Positions 7,725-17,634 of a DNA stretch of 48,280 bases are shown in pieces. Below the pieces are notes generated by a model. The model worked only from the letters and a program-made list of their open reading frames with translations, ran no database searches and was not told where the DNA came from. Both the position numbers and the translations under genes were made by a program. The stretch's first letter is position 1, and each line of letters opens with the position of its first letter. The DNA comes from Acidobacteriota bacterium (GTDB taxonomy: Bacteria; Acidobacteriota; Terriglobia; Bryobacterales; Bryobacteraceae): positions 1 through 48,280 of the forward strand of contig JANXRE010000117.1 in NCBI GenBank assembly GCA_025353165.1, written 5' to 3'.

Positions 7725-10055
7725 CTATTGCACTTGAACCGAGGCGCGAATGTGCGCAAGGGTCTCGGCCATGGTCCCAGTCAGGAGTACGCGAATGGAG
7801 ATCAGGTTGCCGGCGCTGACACTGACGGAGTGCGCAGTGTCGACGCATGACGTCCCTCCTGTAAGGGAACACTTAAGGCTCGTTAGAGTACCACCCAGGT
7901 ACACGCCGATTTCCGCGGTGTTGACGGCGGTCCCTCCAGCGTTTACGTAGAGGTTCTTCAGCGTCCCCGTGACCGGAACGGGAGTCTCGACTCCCGCGGG
8001 GGTGGCAAACACGGTGCTGTTTCCGCCAGGGAAAAGCCAATTGATCGTGCCACCGGCGCTCGAGTTGGCCGTACCGAGGCAGGCAAACATAAGCATATTA
8101 TTGGCGGTTATGTGGCCCGTGCCGGATGCAATCGGGCCGAGTACTCCCGCGCTACTCATTTCCACGCCGTTGCCGTTGCTGGAAAACGCGACTGGTTTGG
8201 CCGTGGATCCGGAGGCGGTAGCGACGTTTAGAAGGTGCCCGGTTCCCGTGTTAGTAGGGGCATCAGTGATTGTGATGCCGTCGCCCGAGGTTGAAAGACT
8301 ACCCAGGTTGGCGTTTGCAAAACTACCAAAGGGGGCGTTGAAGCTGGAGACCTGGTAGGTGTCGGCGCTACCGTTATCCTGCACGCGAGCGGTAGAGCCA
8401 CCCTGGTAGCTCGTCGACATGTCGAAAACTGTATTATTCGAAGCGCCGGCGTTAATGATCACCTCATTTACCAGACCACTGAACAGACCTTCGGCCTTAA
8501 CTAAGGAACTCACGATGCCGCTTACAGTCACCGTGTTGGAATTCTGAGCGAGCGTACCATTGCCTGGATAGTCGTAGGTGATGGAGTTGGCGGTCTGGGA
8601 GGTGATTACGAAGCTCCCGTCGAAGTTTTGCTGGTCCGTGGAATTCACGCTAGCGACGTTGACAACCTGCCCGGGAGTAAATCCCGTGAATCCGCCCGTT
8701 TTGGTCGCCGTAACGTAGTTTGTGCCGGCCGTTCTCTGTACCGCGTTCGCGGCGGTAATCGTGACCGTGGAATTGCTTCCCCCTCCCATGACGATCCCGG
8801 TGCCTGTGTTGGGAGTCGACTCAAACTTGCCGCTGATGATTCCCGCGGCGAGCGTCAGAATACCGACGCAAGCCTGCGTGGTTGTTGAGTCTGCTCCCAC
8901 GTCGAAGTGAGTGCCGGACAACCGGATGCTCCCACTGCTCATGATGCCGAAGCAAGTCGAGCCCCACGTCATGCTGTTCCAGGGGGGATTGGTGGGGCGG
9001 CTGTTCTTGGTGTTGGTGGGGAAGATATCGCCGCCAATAACGATGGGGCCATCCTGCTTGCCTTGACTCGCGTCGTAGAAAACGCTGTTGTTCTGTCCCT
9101 TAACGTGGAAAAGGACGATGTTGTTGTTGAACAATAGGCCGCTGCCTCCGTATGCGGTGGCTTTCATTCCATAGGAAAGCGCAGTGGTGGATGGCGCGAA
9201 GCCGGGTTGCTGGCCATTAAAATTCTCGAAGTCGCAGCGGGAGATCATGGCCTCGCTGACCCCATTCATTAGCAGCCCGCCAATCGCGGAACCATTGAAG
9301 CTGGAGTCGTAGAAGCTAATGTTCTCGATGTTGAATCCGCCCATGTTCTGGATGCCATAGGTGGAGCTGGTGGTGGTCAGACTTCCCACCGTCATGATCG
9401 TGATCGACATGGATGTAACAAGCCGGACACCCGCCTCCGGGGGGCCTGGATATTTACTGGAGTTCCCCATCCCGATAACCTGGAAGCTAGTTTGAGTTGG
9501 AAAAGTGATGCCGCTCCCGAACAAGTAATCGCCGGTTCCGCTCGCTCCTGGGTTCGGTACAACCAATACGCATCCTTTGGACGTGAAGGGAGAGGAAGTT
9601 TGGATGTTGGGGTTCAGGTTCGATACGTTGGGTGCTGCCGGACAGGCGTTAATGGCGTTCTGAAAAGCGGTCGCGTTGTCCGTCCCCCAAACAACAGAAC
9701 CGACCGGGGCCGCAGTTGAGCTTGAGGGCACGCTGATCGTGACCCCCGGAAAGTAGCCGGCCCCGTTTGGCGAACCGGTTAGCGCAACGATCTCCGCCGA
9801 GAGCGTCGCGTGCAGAGGAAGCGGAGCACTCTGGGAAGCGCCCGCGCCAGGGATCTGAATCGATTTGCCTACGTCCGACGGTAGGAAGACGTTGCTGCAG
9901 GTTAGGGCCGTGCTGGAGGTCCCTATCGAACAACCGGTTGGGGTTACTTGCGCGTCGCCTTGGGCTCCGTAAACGGCGACGTTAATGGCGGGGCTTGGGT
10001 AGCCGATTCCGGGTCCCTGCGCGTTGAGAGCCCCCCCCCCAAGCGGTGAGTACAC
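7725..10055 (-). CDS. secreted right-handed beta-helix protein (pectate-lyase-3 / GH55-like), signal peptide out of frame
   Basis: The open frame gives 776 residues from GTG 10055. INVAVYGAQGDAQ followed by DNATAFQNAINACP is the hallmark opening of the pectate_lyase_3/GH55-type beta-helix superfamily, and the middle (ENISFYDSSFNGSAIGGLLMNG, ISRCDFENFNG) shows parallel beta-helix rungs. The C-terminal third looks like a beta-sandwich or spike domain. Enzyme activity cannot be inferred. The natural start is probably ATG 10083 (MQTTIRAVICVLTAW) or ATG 10101. That frame gives a convincing signal peptide, but a run of ten G on the coding strand (10031-10040) throws it out of frame; 8 or 11 G would join it to ALNAQGPG. 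It could be phase variation, a mutation or a sequencing error. Confidence 0.8.
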   Translation of the reverse strand: MYSPLGGGALNAQGPGIGYPSPAINVAVYGAQGDAQVTPTGCSIGTSSTALTCSNVFLPSDVGKSIQIPGAGASQSAPLPLHATLSAEIVALTGSPNGAGYFPGVTISVPSSSTAAPVGSVVWGTDNATAFQNAINACPAAPNVSNLNPNIQTSSPFTSKGCVLVVPNPGASGTGDYLFGSGITFPTQTSFQVIGMGNSSKYPGPPEAGVRLVTSMSITIMTVGSLTTTSSTYGIQNMGGFNIENISFYDSSFNGSAIGGLLMNGVSEAMISRCDFENFNGQQPGFAPSTTALSYGMKATAYGGSGLLFNNNIVLFHVKGQNNSVFYDASQGKQDGPIVIGGDIFPTNTKNSRPTNPPWNSMTWGSTCFGIMSSGSIRLSGTHFDVGADSTTTQACVGILTLAAGIISGKFESTPNTGTGIVMGGGSNSTVTITAANAVQRTAGTNYVTATKTGGFTGFTPGQVVNVASVNSTDQQNFDGSFVITSQTANSITYDYPGNGTLAQNSNTVTVSGIVSSLVKAEGLFSGLVNEVIINAGASNNTVFDMSTSYQGGSTARVQDNGSADTYQVSSFNAPFGSFANANLGSLSTSGDGITITDAPTNTGTGHLLNVATASGSTAKPVAFSSNGNGVEMSSAGVLGPIASGTGHITANNMLMFACLGTANSSAGGTINWLFPGGNSTVFATPAGVETPVPVTGTLKNLYVNAGGTAVNTAEIGVYLGGTLTSLKCSLTGGTSCVDTAHSVSVSAGNLISIRVLLTGTMAETLAHIRASVQVQ
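10031..10040. repeat. poly-C/poly-G tract of ten at a signal-peptide junction
   Basis: Ten consecutive C on the plus strand (G on the coding minus strand) lie between the signal-peptide frame starting at 10083 and the mature beta-helix frame. Length 10 breaks the frame; lengths 8 or 11 restore it. Tracts of this type change length by slipped-strand mispairing. Confidence 0.85.
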
Positions 10056-10172
10056 AAATCACTGCGCGAATCGTCGTCTGCATTTTGTCCGGAATTTCCA
10101 TTTTGACTTTCTGTCCAAGTTATTCTACACCCAAACGACTTCGCCTGTGCCGGCTTCTTGAAGTTTTTCCAT
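10056..10172. other. intergenic / 5' region between beta-helix gene and IS
   Basis: The interval contains the probable true start of the beta-helix gene (ATG 10083 or 10101 on the minus strand). Its plus-strand right end (about 10126-10172) reads TPKRLRLCRLLEVFP, out to the IS edge. It may once have been upstream sequence of the Rhs gene that now begins beyond the IS. Confidence 0.35.
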
Positions 10173-11800
10173 CCAGAGCGACTCCGATGGCCCAGGAGCG
10201 GGCTGGATCTGACTCTTGCCGGTACGGAAAAGGCTGAAGATGCCGCAGTTCAAGCGATTTTTCAGACACCTCGCCGTCCCTCCCTCCTTCAATCGGTTTT
10301 CTCTCCCGCCGCTCCCTTCTATCCGGTCGGCAGGGGTATAGCCCAGATCCTCCGCAAAATCGCCCCGAACACCCGCCGCGTCAGGTAACCTTCGGCCAGC
10401 AATAGCCAGTAGTAGCGGGCATGCTTCACCAATCGCCCACCCGTTTTCACCAGCCGCTGTTGCAAGCTGGTTAACGACCAGTGGCCGACGTTCTTCGGCA
10501 GCACCAGCCGTCGCCACAGGTTCCCCAGATTGTAGGCCAGCACGCTCAACTGCAAGCGCACTTCGTTGGATCGAAAGCGATGACACGACAGCCGTGTCCA
10601 ATGCGTGGCCTGCTTGCCTTCCTTGATCCATTGTTCGGCTGTCCCGCGCTTGTTGTAGAACCGTACCACGGCTCGACTCGGCGAACTCAGGTTCGTAACG
10701 ATAAAGCCCACCCGCGGAAACAGCTCGCCCTGGTGATGCTCCACTTTGGCCACCACTCGGCGGGCCTTATTCCAACTCCCTGCCTGGTAGAGAAAGCTCT
10801 TGTACTCGACCAACGGCTTGAGGCTGGGCCTCCCCACCGGACGCGGCAGCAACTCGGCGATGTCCCGCTCCAGGTTTTCGTTGGCCGGAATGCGGATGGC
10901 GTAGTTCACACCCCGCTCTTCCAGCGCCTCGTAGATCTCGGGTTTGGCAAAGGCTGCGTCGGCCCGCACCACCACTTCTTTCCCGTGCTTCTGCTGCCGC
11001 GCGATCTCGGGCAACAATACCTGTTCCCAATCGTCTGCGCTGTGCACGTTGCCGGGCCGGAGTTTCGCCGCCAGGCAGTCGCCTTCACGATTGAAGAGTA
11101 GCAGAGGGTGGTAGCAGGTGGATTCGAAATGACCGTTGTAGGCGCTGTTCTCCTGCTGGCCATAGACCGGGATCTCGGTGCTGTCGATATCCAGCACCAC
11201 CCGCTGGGGTGAATCGATCACTTCGGCCTTCGCGATCAGCTCCCGGTTGATCGTCTTCAAACCGGCCAGGTTCTCTGGTTCGGCGAGCACCTCCGTCTCG
11301 AACGACTGCAATCTCGAAGTCAAGGCCGCGCCACGGTCCCAAATCTTTTCCGAACCAATCAGCCGGAAGGTCGGGTCTTGGGACACCCGCGCGGCATCGT
11401 TCACATCCTCGTAACCCGCCAACCGGCTGTATACGGACTGGCGCAACAGGTCCGCCAGCGGAAGCTGTGTGTTCTTCCCGCGCCGTGAGTCGGTCAGGTG
11501 CTGTGCGATGAGCTGGGTCATTCCCAAGTGTTCGTCCAACTCGCGGACCAGAATCAAACCCCCATCCGAAGTCACCCGCGACCCTTGGAAATCCACCTTC
11601 AGGAATCCGTTGAAACAGAGCTGAAACGACCTGTTTTGCTTTTCACCCACTGGGTGTATGTCCTCCGCGGCGGGTTCTTCACGTCGAACCCTCATGGATA
11701 AAGGCGTCGGAAAGCATCAGAAGGTTAGGCCCGTCGTGGCCAAAACGGAAATCCGGGCTTATATCCTTTTGTGTCTTCTCTATCCTACCAGTCGCTCCGG
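10173..11800. mobile_element. IS1380-family insertion sequence (candidate ends)
   Basis: The element is defined by the transposase gene at 10319-11695 and candidate terminal inverted repeats CCAGAGCGACT (10173-10183) and AGTCGCTCCGG (11790-11800), which match in 10 of 11 positions. The resulting length of 1,628 bp and CC/GG termini fit the family. No clear target duplication is seen (CCAT before, TGAT after), so the ends are provisional. The right end abuts the Rhs coding frame. Confidence 0.55.
10319..11695 (-). CDS. IS1380-family transposase
   Basis: The product is 458 residues, full length for the family, with no frameshift. The catalytic core is visible: VVLDIDSTEIPVYGQQE (first Asp) followed by NGHFESTCYHPLLLFN, VVRADAAFAKPEIYEAL (second Asp region), and FYNKRGTAEQWIKEGKQA with the catalytic Glu. 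The C-terminal NEVRLQLSVLAYNLGNLWRRL block is also typical of IS1380 DDE transposases. It is transcribed against the adjacent Rhs gene and toward the beta-helix gene. The gene looks intact, unlike its neighbours, so the element may be a relatively recent arrival. Confidence 0.92.
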   Translation of the reverse strand: MRVRREEPAAEDIHPVGEKQNRSFQLCFNGFLKVDFQGSRVTSDGGLILVRELDEHLGMTQLIAQHLTDSRRGKNTQLPLADLLRQSVYSRLAGYEDVNDAARVSQDPTFRLIGSEKIWDRGAALTSRLQSFETEVLAEPENLAGLKTINRELIAKAEVIDSPQRVVLDIDSTEIPVYGQQENSAYNGHFESTCYHPLLLFNREGDCLAAKLRPGNVHSADDWEQVLLPEIARQQKHGKEVVVRADAAFAKPEIYEALEERGVNYAIRIPANENLERDIAELLPRPVGRPSLKPLVEYKSFLYQAGSWNKARRVVAKVEHHQGELFPRVGFIVTNLSSPSRAVVRFYNKRGTAEQWIKEGKQATHWTRLSCHRFRSNEVRLQLSVLAYNLGNLWRRLVLPKNVGHWSLTSLQQRLVKTGGRLVKHARYYWLLLAEGYLTRRVFGAILRRIWAIPLPTG

Positions 11801-14800
11801 TGATTCTTGCCCAACCGGCGACTGGGTTGCCGGCCTTCGGCAGTTTTAGCGGCGGGCCGGCTGACATTGTGAATGATGCGAACCTGAACGTGCATTTGGA
11901 TGTTCCGGTCATCTCCAAGGCGGGACGAGGCATGCCGTTTGTTTACAATCTGAGCTACGATAGCTCGGTCTGGTACCAAACGACGGTCAACAGCAATCTG
12001 ACGTGGACGCCGGCATCGTCTAATTGGGGCTGGAAGGCCGTCACGGCGGTGGCTCTAACGGGCTACGTTTCCTACTCGGCCAGTCCGCAGACGTGCATGG
12101 GGTCCAACTGGACTATGTACGCCGGGTGGACCTATCACGATCCCTACGGAATATCACATTACTTTCCAGGCATTGTATTGAGTTCGCAGCCCCCGGCGCT
12201 GTGCAACCCCAATCAGTACGGCTACTCGCTCAGCAGTGTTGTCGCGGTCGACGGCTCCGGCTACATCATGAGCTTCAGCGCGCAGCCCTCCGCGAGCGTG
12301 GCGTCGCCGAATGGCACGCAGATAACCGCGCCGCTGTCGGGTCAAACCACGGCCGGGTCGCTCCAAGACAGCAACGGAAACCTGATCAGCATTAGTAGCG
12401 GATCCACACCCACCTTCACCGATACTCTTGGGACGACCGCGCTCACGACATCGGGCTCCGGGACACCGGCGAGCCCGACCGTACTTACGTACACCAACCC
12501 ATTGGCCGGCAACTCCTCTTATACGGTCCACTACACGGCCTACACGGTTCAGACCGCGTTCGGGTGTTCGGGCGTGGTCGAATACGGCGCACAGACACAG
12601 AACCTGGTGGGTAGCATTACGCTCCCGGACAGTACAACGTACTCGTTCACTTACGAAACCACGCCGGGCCATTCGCCGAACGTAACGGGGCGCATCGCGT
12701 CCATTATCCTGCCCACGGGCGGCACGATCTCGTACAGCTACTCGGGAGGCAGCAACGGCATCACCTGCGCGGACGGAACCACCGCCACGTTGAAACGCAC
12801 CACCCCGGACGGCGCCTGGACCTACGCCCACACCGAGAGTGGAAGCGCCTGGACGACCACCATCACGGATCCGGCCAGCAACGTGACCACGGCTTACTTC
12901 CAGACCATATACGAGACGCAGCGCACTGTCGCCAGCCCGGCCTTGAAGACCACCAACACCTGTTACAATGGCGCAGCTTCGCCGTGCAACAGCACGGCGG
13001 TAACGCTGCCGATCACCCAGGTGAGCCGCATCACAACCTTGGGAACCTCCACCCGGCAATCCAAGACGGTGGCCTTTTACAACTCCTATGGGCTGCCGAC
13101 GGAGCTGGACGAGTATGATTATGGCAGCGGCGCTCCGGGCAGCTTGACACGGAAGACAGTCACTGTTTACAACACCTCGTTGGGAAACGGCATCGTCGAC
13201 CGGCCCTCCACTGTTACGGTCTACAACGGAGGCGGCACGACGATCGCGCAGACCACGTACAGCTACGATCAAACCTCGGTGGTGGCGACGTCGGGGACGC
13301 CGCAGCACGTTGGGATTACCGGCTCGCGAGGCAATGCAACGACGGTCAGCCGGCTGGTTGCGGGGAGTACGACGCTCAACCAGACCTTCACGTATTTCGA
13401 TACCGGAAATGTGCAGACGGCGACGGATGTCAACTCGGCGCAGACCACTTATGCATACGGCAATTGTGGAAACTCCTTTGCGACCACGGCTACCCTGCCT
13501 TTATCGCTGTCCCGAACGTATGCCTGGAATTGCACGGGCGGGGTGATGACCTCGGCTACGGATGAGAACAGCAAGACCACGACAACGACCTTTGGAGATG
13601 CGAATTACTGGCGGCCGACGGCGGTGCAAGACCCGATGCCGGCGACCACATCGCTGGCCTAGGCAACCGGCCCAATGGCGGCTGAGAGCACGTTGAACTT
13701 CAACGGGACGACGTCCACGGCCGATGCGCGGGTCACGCTGGACGGGCTGGGGCGCACTTCGGTATCCCAGCGGCGGCAGGGCCAGGGCTCAGCCAATTAC
13801 GATTCGGTGCAGACGAAATATGACAGCAGCGGACGCGTGTGGGAGAGCAGCGCGCCGTACTCGGGTACAGCCGGGGCGGCCAGCGGTTCCGTGTGGACTT
13901 CGACGACCTATGACGCGCTGAACCGGCCTACGCAGGTGACCGACGCCGGCGGCGGCTGGACGAAGTACACCTATAATCAGAATGATGTATATGTGGAGGT
14001 GGGCCCGCTGGCTACCGGCGACGCCAACACGAAGAAGCGGCAACTGGAATACGACGGGTTGGGGCGGCTGACCTCTGTTTGCGAGATCAGCAGCGCGAGC
14101 GGGTCGGGAAGCTGCGGCCAGAACGTGACCCAAACGGGGTTTTGGACCAAGTACACCTACGACGCGCTGAATAACCTGCTGACGGTGACGCAGAATGCGC
14201 AATCGGGCAGCAAGCAGACGCGCACCTTCACCTACGACGGGCTGGGCCGGCTGACGTCGGAGAAGACTCCGGAGACCAACCAGGCGGCCTACAATTACAC
14301 CTTTGATACGGATGGCACGTGCGGAACCCTCGAATGGCGACCTGGTGAAGCGCGCCGATCCGGTGGGGGGCGCTACCTGCTATGCCTACGACAGCCTGCA
14401 CCGGGTGACGGCCATCACCTACAGCGGCGGGTATACGACCGACCAGAAGCATTTTGTTTACGATGCGGCCACGGTCAATGGTACGGGTATGACCAATGTG
14501 AAGGCGCGGTTGGCGGAAGCGTATACAGGCACGAGCGGGTCCAAGATTACGGACTTGGGCTTTAGTTACTCGAACCGGGGCGAGGTCACGGAGGTTTATG
14601 AGTCGACGCCGCACTCGGGCGGCTACTACCATCTCAGCGCTGCGTACTGGGCCAATGGGCTGCTGGATACTTTGAACACGCGGTTTACGGGGCTGCCGAC
14701 CTGGACCTACACGCCGGACGGGGAAGGCCGGGCTTCGACGGTTGCGGCGACGAGTGGACAGAACCCGGTCACGGCCAGCACTTACAACCTGTTCAGTTTG

Positions 14801-16446
14801 CCGACGGCGGTGACCTACGGCTCGACGGATACGGACGCGTTCAGCTTCGATGCGAATACCGGCCGGATGACGCAGTACAAGGCCACGGTAGGTGGCTCGG
14901 CGACGTACGGGAATATGACGTGGAACGCGAATGAAGCCCTTTACCAACTGGCGATTACCGATCCATCCAATGGCAATAACCAGCAGACCTGCACCTATGT
15001 GCACGACGACTTGGCGCGGATTGGATCTGCGGACTGTGGATCGGGTAAGTGGGCCAGAGTTTCAGCTACGATGCGTTTGGGAACATCAGCAAGTCGGTGC
15101 TGTCGGGGCACACCGGGACGAGCTTCCTGCCCATATACTCGAGCTCGACGAATCGCTACACCACGATCGGCAGCAGCACGCCGACGTACGGCGCCAACGG
15201 CAATTCGACCTGGGACACGTTCCACTACTACGGGAGGGATAATGAAGGGAAGCTGACCAATTTGGATTCCGGGGCGGTTTTGATCACTTATGATGCGCTG
15301 GGCAGGCGGGTGGAGCAGAACAAGAGCTCGGTGTACACGCAGGTTGTTTACGGGCCGGACGGCAACAAGCTGGCGCTCATGAATGGGCAGACTGTCGGCG
15401 CGGTTTTCGTTTCTCTGCCGGGACAAGGGACGGCGGTGTACAAATCCTCAGGACTGAGTTATTACCGGCATTCCGACTGGTTGGGGAGCTCGCGCCTGGC
15501 TTCGACGACGCTCCGGGCGGTGTATTACGATACCGCCTACAATCCATTCGGCGAGCCTTACTACGAAAGTGGCACGAACGATCGAAACTTCACCGGGCAG
15601 AATCAGGATCTGACCACGGATGAGTATGATTTCCTCTACCGGCAATATCATGCGGCGCAGGGGCGGTGGATTTCTCCTGACCCGGCAGGGCAGGCGGCGG
15701 TGGATCCGACAGTGCCGCAGAGTTGGAATCGGTATGGATATGCTGCGAACAACCCCTTAGCCAACATCGACCCACTCGGGCTGGATGTCGTAGCTTGTCC
15801 GCCGGGGTCGGACAGCCTGATCTGCTTCGATCACTCGCAGTCGGGGGGCAACATCGGTGGGCCGGTGTTTATTTCTCGCCCTGGTGACTGCTTCGAACAA
15901 TACGTGGACGGTGTGGACATGGGAAACCCGTGTGACAACCCTCGAGCAGCCAAGATCGCCAGCGAACGAGCGGGCGGCAGCAAGGGCACGCCCGCAAATA
16001 ATGGACTGGCCTCGACATTGAAGAGTTTAGTCCCGAGCGTTTGTGGTGGCGGCGGATTCGCGTACGGTGGCGTCGGCGGTCATGCTGGATCAGTGCATGG
16101 TGAAATACTTGGTTTAGTTGAATACGACAGTAGGTTAGGTGGCGCCCACGGAGGACTTGCGGGTGTTGGAGCTGGGCCTTTGATCGGAGGCGTCGAGTCG
16201 ATGCGCACATGGAACGATTGGCAGGCCCATACAACTTTCATCGGTCTTGGGGGTATCGAGATTCCAAATGCCACGAGTGTTTTTGGAAAGAATATCAATA
16301 CACAAAGTAAGGATATTGGCGGTCTTGCTCAATATGAAAACGGCAATCTCAGCCTGGGTTTATATGAGGGCCTTACATTCGGATCTGGGCGCGCATTTGG
16401 TGGCGGGGGCTACATTACCATTAGCTGGAGTGGCTGCGGGAAATGA
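11800..16446 (+). pseudogene. Rhs/YD-repeat protein gene, decayed (one stop, two frameshifts)
   Basis: About 1,550 codons of an Rhs-type wall protein can be followed. ILAQPATGLPAFG is the end of a signal peptide whose upstream part is missing at the IS edge. SFSGGPADIVNDANLNVHLDVPV and many YD units (YDALNRPTQVTD, YDGLGRLTSV, YDALNNLLTV) follow, ending in the core closure RYGYAANNPLANIDPLGL at about 15725-15785. An in-frame TAG at 13660-13662 interrupts it. A +1 change at the CCC near 14327-14329 shifts frame 1 to frame 2, and a one-base loss near 15046-15052 shifts it back. The C-terminal 220 residues after PLGL are Gly-rich and unlike any toxin I recognise. Rhs proteins normally form a shell around a C-terminal effector. 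Split genes expressed separately are an alternative but unlikely. Confidence 0.88.
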
Positions 16447-16640
16447 ACATGAGTGAGAATTGGGTGATGCTTTGCCTTGGCGCACTCCTCATAGTTTTTG
16501 GCTTCGCTATGACTGCTGTCAGTGGGCCGATGCCTGGGGCTAAACCGCTCGATCCAGCGCCGCTCCGATTTCGCCTGATCCTGATCTGCTTCGGAGCGTT
16601 GATGTTTCTTCTTGGACTTGTTCGGCTGATCCACAAGTGA
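16443..16640 (+). CDS. small two-helix membrane protein, possible Rhs immunity protein
   Basis: The product is 65 residues with two membrane helices (about residues 5-27 and 44-62) and a short Pro-rich linker. Its ATG overlaps the Rhs stop codon (ATGA), so translation is coupled. A small gene directly after an Rhs C-terminus is the usual position of an immunity gene. A membrane location would suit an effector acting at or through the inner membrane. The family is not recognised; the immunity role is inferred from position only. Confidence 0.6.
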   Translation: MNMSENWVMLCLGALLIVFGFAMTAVSGPMPGAKPLDPAPLRFRLILICFGALMFLLGLVRLIHK

Positions 16641-16673
16641 CGCTCGCGGCGAGAAGTTCGTTTCGTTAGGTAG

Positions 16674-17071
16674 GTCGGAGGCAATGATGCCAACAACAAC
16701 AGGAGCCGCTTCTTCCAGCAGTTACCGGGTCTAACCTCTGTTGCGCAGCAGCTGAATGTGTGGAGGAACTATATCGTTGGGTTGTCCTCGTACGATAGCG
16801 GTTGGTTGGACAACCACAATTTGCTCTGAACAACATGTGGGGGCTCACGAACGCTGGCGAAAATAATCTCAGCTTCCCATCGATCCAGGCCGGAAACACA
16901 TACTTTGTCAATCACGTTGGCTCGTTCATTAAGGGAACCCAAACGATCCCCGCCTTCTTTTCTGGCCTAAAACAGGAAGGCTACAACAGCGCGAATCCGA
17001 ATTACTGGACGACACTGCAAAACCGGATTAACAACATCCCGAAGTGGGAGGCAACATGTGGCGTGAACTAA
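16674..17071 (+). pseudogene. orphan Rhs-tip fragment resembling a glucosaminidase domain, frameshifted
   Basis: No start codon or Rhs core precedes this fragment. Frame 0 reads SRFFQQLPGLTSVAQQLNVW then IVGLSSYDSGWLDNHN and stops at 16827-16829; frame +2 continues LNNMWGLTNAGENNLSFPSI, then NHVGSFIKGTQTIPAFFSGL and ends at 17071. A one-base loss between 16815 and 16826 explains the break. The LSSxxSGW and LNN.(W/F)GLTN...NNL.FPS pattern resembles peptidoglycan glucosaminidase (GH73/Flg-like) tips of Rhs proteins. Where such domains have a catalytic Glu in ESGW, this copy has DSGW. It looks like a displaced effector C-terminus left by an Rhs tip exchange. Confidence 0.6.
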
Positions 17072-17634
17072 CATTTGCGTCTGCGAGGAGCTGTCTGGTA
17101 GGGCTTCTTGCTGCGGCAATCATTGCTAGTGCAGAAACCGGCCCGGCTGCAAAGGCCAATGAGTACAGAAACGTGGACTATGCTTACACTGTTTCGCTTT
17201 CGGCGAATCTGCACTACGAGATGAACAAGGCCCCCAATCCCAATCATGGTTTTCGGATCAACGTAGCGCCATCAGCATTCGTTTGGATCGACGGCTCATA
17301 TGGCTCATCTATAGATGACCCGACGCTCAGTCAAGCTGCTGATTCCGAACGAGCTATGTGGGAAGAGAGGGGCTGTACCAGGACAAGCACCGAGACCAAG
17401 GAGTTGGATGGTACAAATGCGGTAGAGATCACGTTGAAGTGCCCTGCCGAGCCAAAGGTAGGCAGCCCGACAACCGTGGCCCTGCTAATGGCTTTGGCAA
17501 GCCCACCGAACCGAAGCCGGATAAGATATGAGATCGGCATGCAGTATCCATCTGGTACTGTCTCAAGGGCACGAATGCAACAGATGTTTAAGATTGTTCA
17601 GGCGGGGTTCCACTTTCTGCACCCGTCCGGGTGA
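17056..17634 (+). CDS. exported hypothetical protein, possible periplasmic immunity protein
   Basis: I start at ATG 17056, which has GGGAGG just upstream; a GTG at 17044 is in frame but would consume that site. The product is 192 residues with a signal peptide to about residue 26-30 (VGLLAAAIIASAE). The mature part is alpha/beta (VDYAYTVSLSANLHYEM, NAVEITLKC, RIRYEIGMQYPSG). It overlaps the end of the glucosaminidase-like tip by 16 bases, the arrangement typical of effector-immunity pairs. An exported inhibitor would fit a cell-wall-cutting effector. The family is not recognised; the role is inferred from position and export. Confidence 0.6.
   Translation: MWRELTFASARSCLVGLLAAAIIASAETGPAAKANEYRNVDYAYTVSLSANLHYEMNKAPNPNHGFRINVAPSAFVWIDGSYGSSIDDPTLSQAADSERAMWEERGCTRTSTETKELDGTNAVEITLKCPAEPKVGSPTTVALLMALASPPNRSRIRYEIGMQYPSGTVSRARMQQMFKIVQAGFHFLHPSG

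Noticed and set aside
12154-13308. Minus-strand open frame of 384 codons inside the Rhs gene
   Set aside because: Shadow frame; the plus-strand Rhs reading has clear homology and normal composition.
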